Of a DNA stretch of 64,000 bases, positions 61,387 through 64,000 are shown in pieces. The translations under genes were made by a program, and so were the position numbers. How positions within the stretch are numbered: position 1 is the stretch's first letter; each line of letters opens with the position of its first letter. A model generated the notes under the pieces. That model did not search any database and had not been told where the DNA came from. It worked only from the letters and a program-made list of their open reading frames with translations. The stretch comes from Microbacterium schleiferi. Lineage in GTDB: Bacteria > Actinomycetota > Actinomycetes > Actinomycetales > Microbacteriaceae. The stretch spans positions 2,046,001-2,110,000 of the forward strand of contig NZ_CP064760.1 in assembly GCF_015565955.1 (NCBI RefSeq), written 5' to 3'.

Positions 61387-62939
61387 TGTTTCCCACTCGT
61401 GATCGGATCCGCGAAAGCCGCGGTGAGGACGTTTTGTTCGGTGCGGTCCGTGCCGGTGAGTTCGGCGACGATCCGACCGCTGCGGATGACGAGGATGCGG
61501 TGTGCGAGCCCGAGCACTTCTTCGACATCCGACGACACGACGATCACGCCGATGCCGCGTGCGGCCTCCGCGACGATGAGGTCGTAGATCGCGCGGCGCG
61601 AGCCGACATCCACGCCCCGTGTGGGCTCGTCGGCGATCAGGACCTTCCGGGGGCGCTGCAGCGCTCGGGCAAACAGCACCTTCTGCTGATTGCCACCCGA
61701 CAGGCTCGAGACGTTGCGGCGGTCATCACCGGCGACGGTGACCTGGTCGAGCATCGCCCGGGCATCCTGTCTCTCGGCGCGCGTGCGTACCCAGCCACCG
61801 CGCGCAAACGCGGCAAGGTTCGACAGGGTGACGTTCTCTCGAATCGGTCGGCCGAGCACGAGCCCCTGCTCTTTACGGGACTCGGGGATGAGGAACAGGC
61901 CGGCCTGCAGGGCAGCGGGCACCGACTGCCCCACCGCCGCGCCTTTCCCGGTCTGTCCGGCGCCGGGCTCGAGGATCTCGACCGTGCCGCCGTGGCGCCC
62001 CGCGGCACCGAAGATCGCGTGCACGATCTCGCTGCGCCCGGCACCGACAAGGCCCGCCAGGCCCACGATCTCGCCGGGCCGCACCGAGAACGAGACCCCG
62101 CGCACTCCCGGCGCGACCAGGTCAGAGACAGTCAGCACCGGTTCGATATCGGTCGGCGCCGGTGACTGTTCGGGGAACACCGCGCCCAGGGTCCGGCCGA
62201 GCATCGCCTCGATGAGGCTTGCCTCGGTTTCGTCCGCCGCAGGCGCCGTGCGAATCAGGCGACCGTCGCGAAGAACCGTGATCTCGTCGGCCAGATCGAG
62301 TACCTCGCCGAGGAAGTGCGAGATGAGTACAACCGTGTGACCGGATGCCGCCAACTGCCTCACCACGGTGTGCAGGAGGTCGGCGTCAGCGCCCGAGAGG
62401 GCAGCCGTGGGCTCATCCATGATGATCACCGACGCGCCCCGAGCCAGGGCACGCAGGATCTCGACCTTCTGCTGGTCGGCGGTGCGCAACGCACCGACGG
62501 GCACGTCCGGGGGCAGCCCGAATCCGGTGCGTTCGCTCAACGCTCGGTACTCGGCGGCCAGGCGCTTGCGCCCGATGAATCCGACGCGCTGCGGCTCGCG
62601 CCCGAGGAAGACGTTCTCGGCCACCGACAGGGCCGGCACGAGAGCGAGTTCCTGGGCGATCGTCGCGATCCCGCGGTCCAATGCCTCCCGTGGCGATCCG
62701 AAGTGCACGCCTTCGCCGTTGACCAGAACCTCGCCGTCATCCGCGCTGTACAGACCCGCGATGATCTTGGCGAGCGTGGACTTGCCCGCACCGTTCTCGC
62801 CGACCAGGGCGTGTACGGTCCCGGGACGGATCGTGAGGTCGATGTGGCGGAGGACGGGCAGTCCGCCGAAGGACTTGCCGACGTCCCGCAGCTCGACGGT
62901 GAGCTGCGGGACGCCGGCGTCAGCCGGTTGGTGCGGCAT
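61383..62939 (-). CDS. Sugar-type ABC transporter ATPase, double domain
   Basis: A 518-residue protein with two nucleotide-binding domains, as in RbsA/MglA. The first has GENGAGKSTLAK and MDEPTAALSGAD; the second has a degenerate Walker A (GLVGAGRSE), LSGGNQQKVLFARAL and IADEPTRGVDVGS. It starts three bases after the binding-protein stop. Confidence 0.93.
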   Translation of the reverse strand: MPHQPADAGVPQLTVELRDVGKSFGGLPVLRHIDLTIRPGTVHALVGENGAGKSTLAKIIAGLYSADDGEVLVNGEGVHFGSPREALDRGIATIAQELALVPALSVAENVFLGREPQRVGFIGRKRLAAEYRALSERTGFGLPPDVPVGALRTADQQKVEILRALARGASVIIMDEPTAALSGADADLLHTVVRQLAASGHTVVLISHFLGEVLDLADEITVLRDGRLIRTAPAADETEASLIEAMLGRTLGAVFPEQSPAPTDIEPVLTVSDLVAPGVRGVSFSVRPGEIVGLAGLVGAGRSEIVHAIFGAAGRHGGTVEILEPGAGQTGKGAAVGQSVPAALQAGLFLIPESRKEQGLVLGRPIRENVTLSNLAAFARGGWVRTRAERQDARAMLDQVTVAGDDRRNVSSLSGGNQQKVLFARALQRPRKVLIADEPTRGVDVGSRRAIYDLIVAEAARGIGVIVVSSDVEEVLGLAHRILVIRSGRIVAELTGTDRTEQNVLTAAFADPITSGKQ

Positions 62940-62942
62940 GGA

Positions 62943-63995
62943 TCAACCAGGCCACTCGCCAGTGAACTGGGTGACGGTGTCGGGCGTCATGACCCCGTTG
63001 TTGGGGAAGTCGGCGAAGGGATCGACATCTCCCATGTCTGTGCCGTCTCGGAGGGCCGCGATCATCGCTTCCATCCCGAGGCGACCCGTTGTCGCGGGAG
63101 CCATGATCACGTCGGAGTACACCATGCCGTCCGAAATCGCGTCGAGCGCCCATTGCGAGCCGCCGTAGCCGACCAGCAGGTAGTCACCGACTGCAGCTCC
63201 CGAGTCTCCGATCGCCAGAACGGCACCCTGCAACCCCTGGTCCGAGGTGACGATCGCATCGATGTCCGGGTTGGCCGTCAGGATGTCGGCGACCGCGGTC
63301 TGTGCCGCTGCCGGGTTCCAGAACGTCTCTCCCTCGGCAACGACCGTGACGGGTGTTCCCGCCGTCGCCTCGCTGAAGGCATCCCACAGGGCGATGCTCA
63401 CGCTCGAGGTCTTCAGGTCGTGCAAATAGGCGACGTTGCACGGGTCGAGGTTCATCGAGGCGCACGCCTCGACGGTCTGCTCGCCGAGCTTCTGACCGAG
63501 GATGGTCGGAACGAAGACGATGTTCGATGCCAAGCCCGGCAACTGCGTGGCACCGGAGGTGAAGTCCTCACCGAGGATCTGGTCGATGTTGACCACCGTG
63601 AGACCGGCATCCATGGCCTCGGCCACCACGTCCATGATCGCCGGCCCGTAGATCGGCTGGACGATCATGCCGTCGTAGTCGCCGGAGGCGATGACATCTT
63701 CGATCAGCGTTGCCTGCGTCGCGGGGTCGAGGTTTCCGTCGAACACGGTGATCTCGGCGTTGTTGGCGGCGGCGACCTCCTCTGCGGCTGCCAACATCGG
63801 CTCGTCGTAGGTGTTGGCGACGGCGAACGAGATGTACGCGATCTGCAAGGTCTCGTCAGTGGGCGCCGACGACTCGCCGGAGCCGGACGTGTCGGTGGTC
63901 CCCGACGAACAGGCCGCCAAGGCGAGGGCGGCAACGGCAATCCCCGCCCCGGCGAGAACTCCCCTGCGCCGTGGGGATGCTGTGCTGAATGGCAT
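62943..63995 (-). CDS. Periplasmic-type sugar-binding lipoprotein of ABC transporter
   Basis: A 350-residue substrate-binding lipoprotein (lipobox LALAAC, Cys about 29; a Ser/Thr/Gly linker follows) of the RbsB/LacI-like fold (LQIAYISFAVANTYDEPML, IVTSDQGLQGAVLAI). The first gene of the three-gene operon; only five bases of its upstream region are inside the window. The bound sugar is unknown. Confidence 0.9.
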   Translation of the reverse strand: MPFSTASPRRRGVLAGAGIAVAALALAACSSGTTDTSGSGESSAPTDETLQIAYISFAVANTYDEPMLAAAEEVAAANNAEITVFDGNLDPATQATLIEDVIASGDYDGMIVQPIYGPAIMDVVAEAMDAGLTVVNIDQILGEDFTSGATQLPGLASNIVFVPTILGQKLGEQTVEACASMNLDPCNVAYLHDLKTSSVSIALWDAFSEATAGTPVTVVAEGETFWNPAAAQTAVADILTANPDIDAIVTSDQGLQGAVLAIGDSGAAVGDYLLVGYGGSQWALDAISDGMVYSDVIMAPATTGRLGMEAMIAALRDGTDMGDVDPFADFPNNGVMTPDTVTQFTGEWPG

Positions 63996-64000
63996 GACTT

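Overview
The window is high-GC DNA from an actinobacterium, most likely a Microbacteriaceae member such as Microbacterium. The reasons are heavy use of GC-ending codons, many leaderless-type starts, the prfB/ftsE/ftsX/smpB/ssrA order, and a tmRNA tag reading ANKKQSDFALAA. Genus is an inference.

Layout. (1) 1-6.9 kb is chromosomal: an AarF/UbiB kinase (5' cut by the window), a flavin amine oxidase, a DUF4397 protein-sortase-SigK-RskA operon, and a two-domain sulfurtransferase. (2) 6.9-13.7 kb is an accessory island flanked by 67-bp perfect direct repeats that contain the 3' end of ssrA. It holds a frameshifted lipoprotein gene, a tandem pair of AT-richer paralogous lipoproteins of unknown family, a zinc-binding set (two AztD-like propellers around an AztC/ZnuA-like lipoprotein, no permease or ATPase), and a Fur/Zur regulator whose 3' end runs through the att repeat. 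(3) 13.7-36.2 kb is a second island bounded by that repeat and by the intact ssrA, with a tyrosine integrase next to ssrA and 11-bp-phased arm-type repeats at both ends. It is composite: a mobilisation part (regulators, RhuM-Fic protein, MobF relaxase), a CmtR-like regulator with a CDF metal exporter and a 21-residue six-cysteine peptide, an IS3 remnant, a tRNA-Ser 3' fragment with its own arm-like repeats, and a copper block (SHOCT protein, multicopper oxidase, DUF6153, BNR lipoprotein, APC permease, TlpA, CcdA, IS110, CopB-type ATPase, CopZ-like protein, CsoR). An ArsR/MFS unit closes it. (4) 36.2-64 kb is chromosomal again: ssrA, SIMPL protein, SmpB, FtsX/FtsE, RF2, an MFS transporter, a rhodanese/thioredoxin/DUF2892 unit, a hydrolase, a cation ATPase, an SDR-TetR pair, a VOC protein, an amidohydrolase-TetR pair, a choloylglycine-hydrolase-family enzyme, a Tad pilus operon, a P1B-like ATPase, and a sugar-type ABC transporter.

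The genes work together mainly as metal and sulfur handling. CsoR/CstR-type operators (ATACCC-N4/5-GGGTAT) lie before the SHOCT-oxidase operon, before the ATPase block, before the csoR-copZ pair, and between the rhodanese and thioredoxin genes. The csoR gene on the island carries an in-frame TAG.

About eight genes, including ftsX and a large ATPase, are broken by single-base shifts, most of them next to runs of C or G. This looks more like assembly error than decay, so those genes are described as if intact, with the shift noted.
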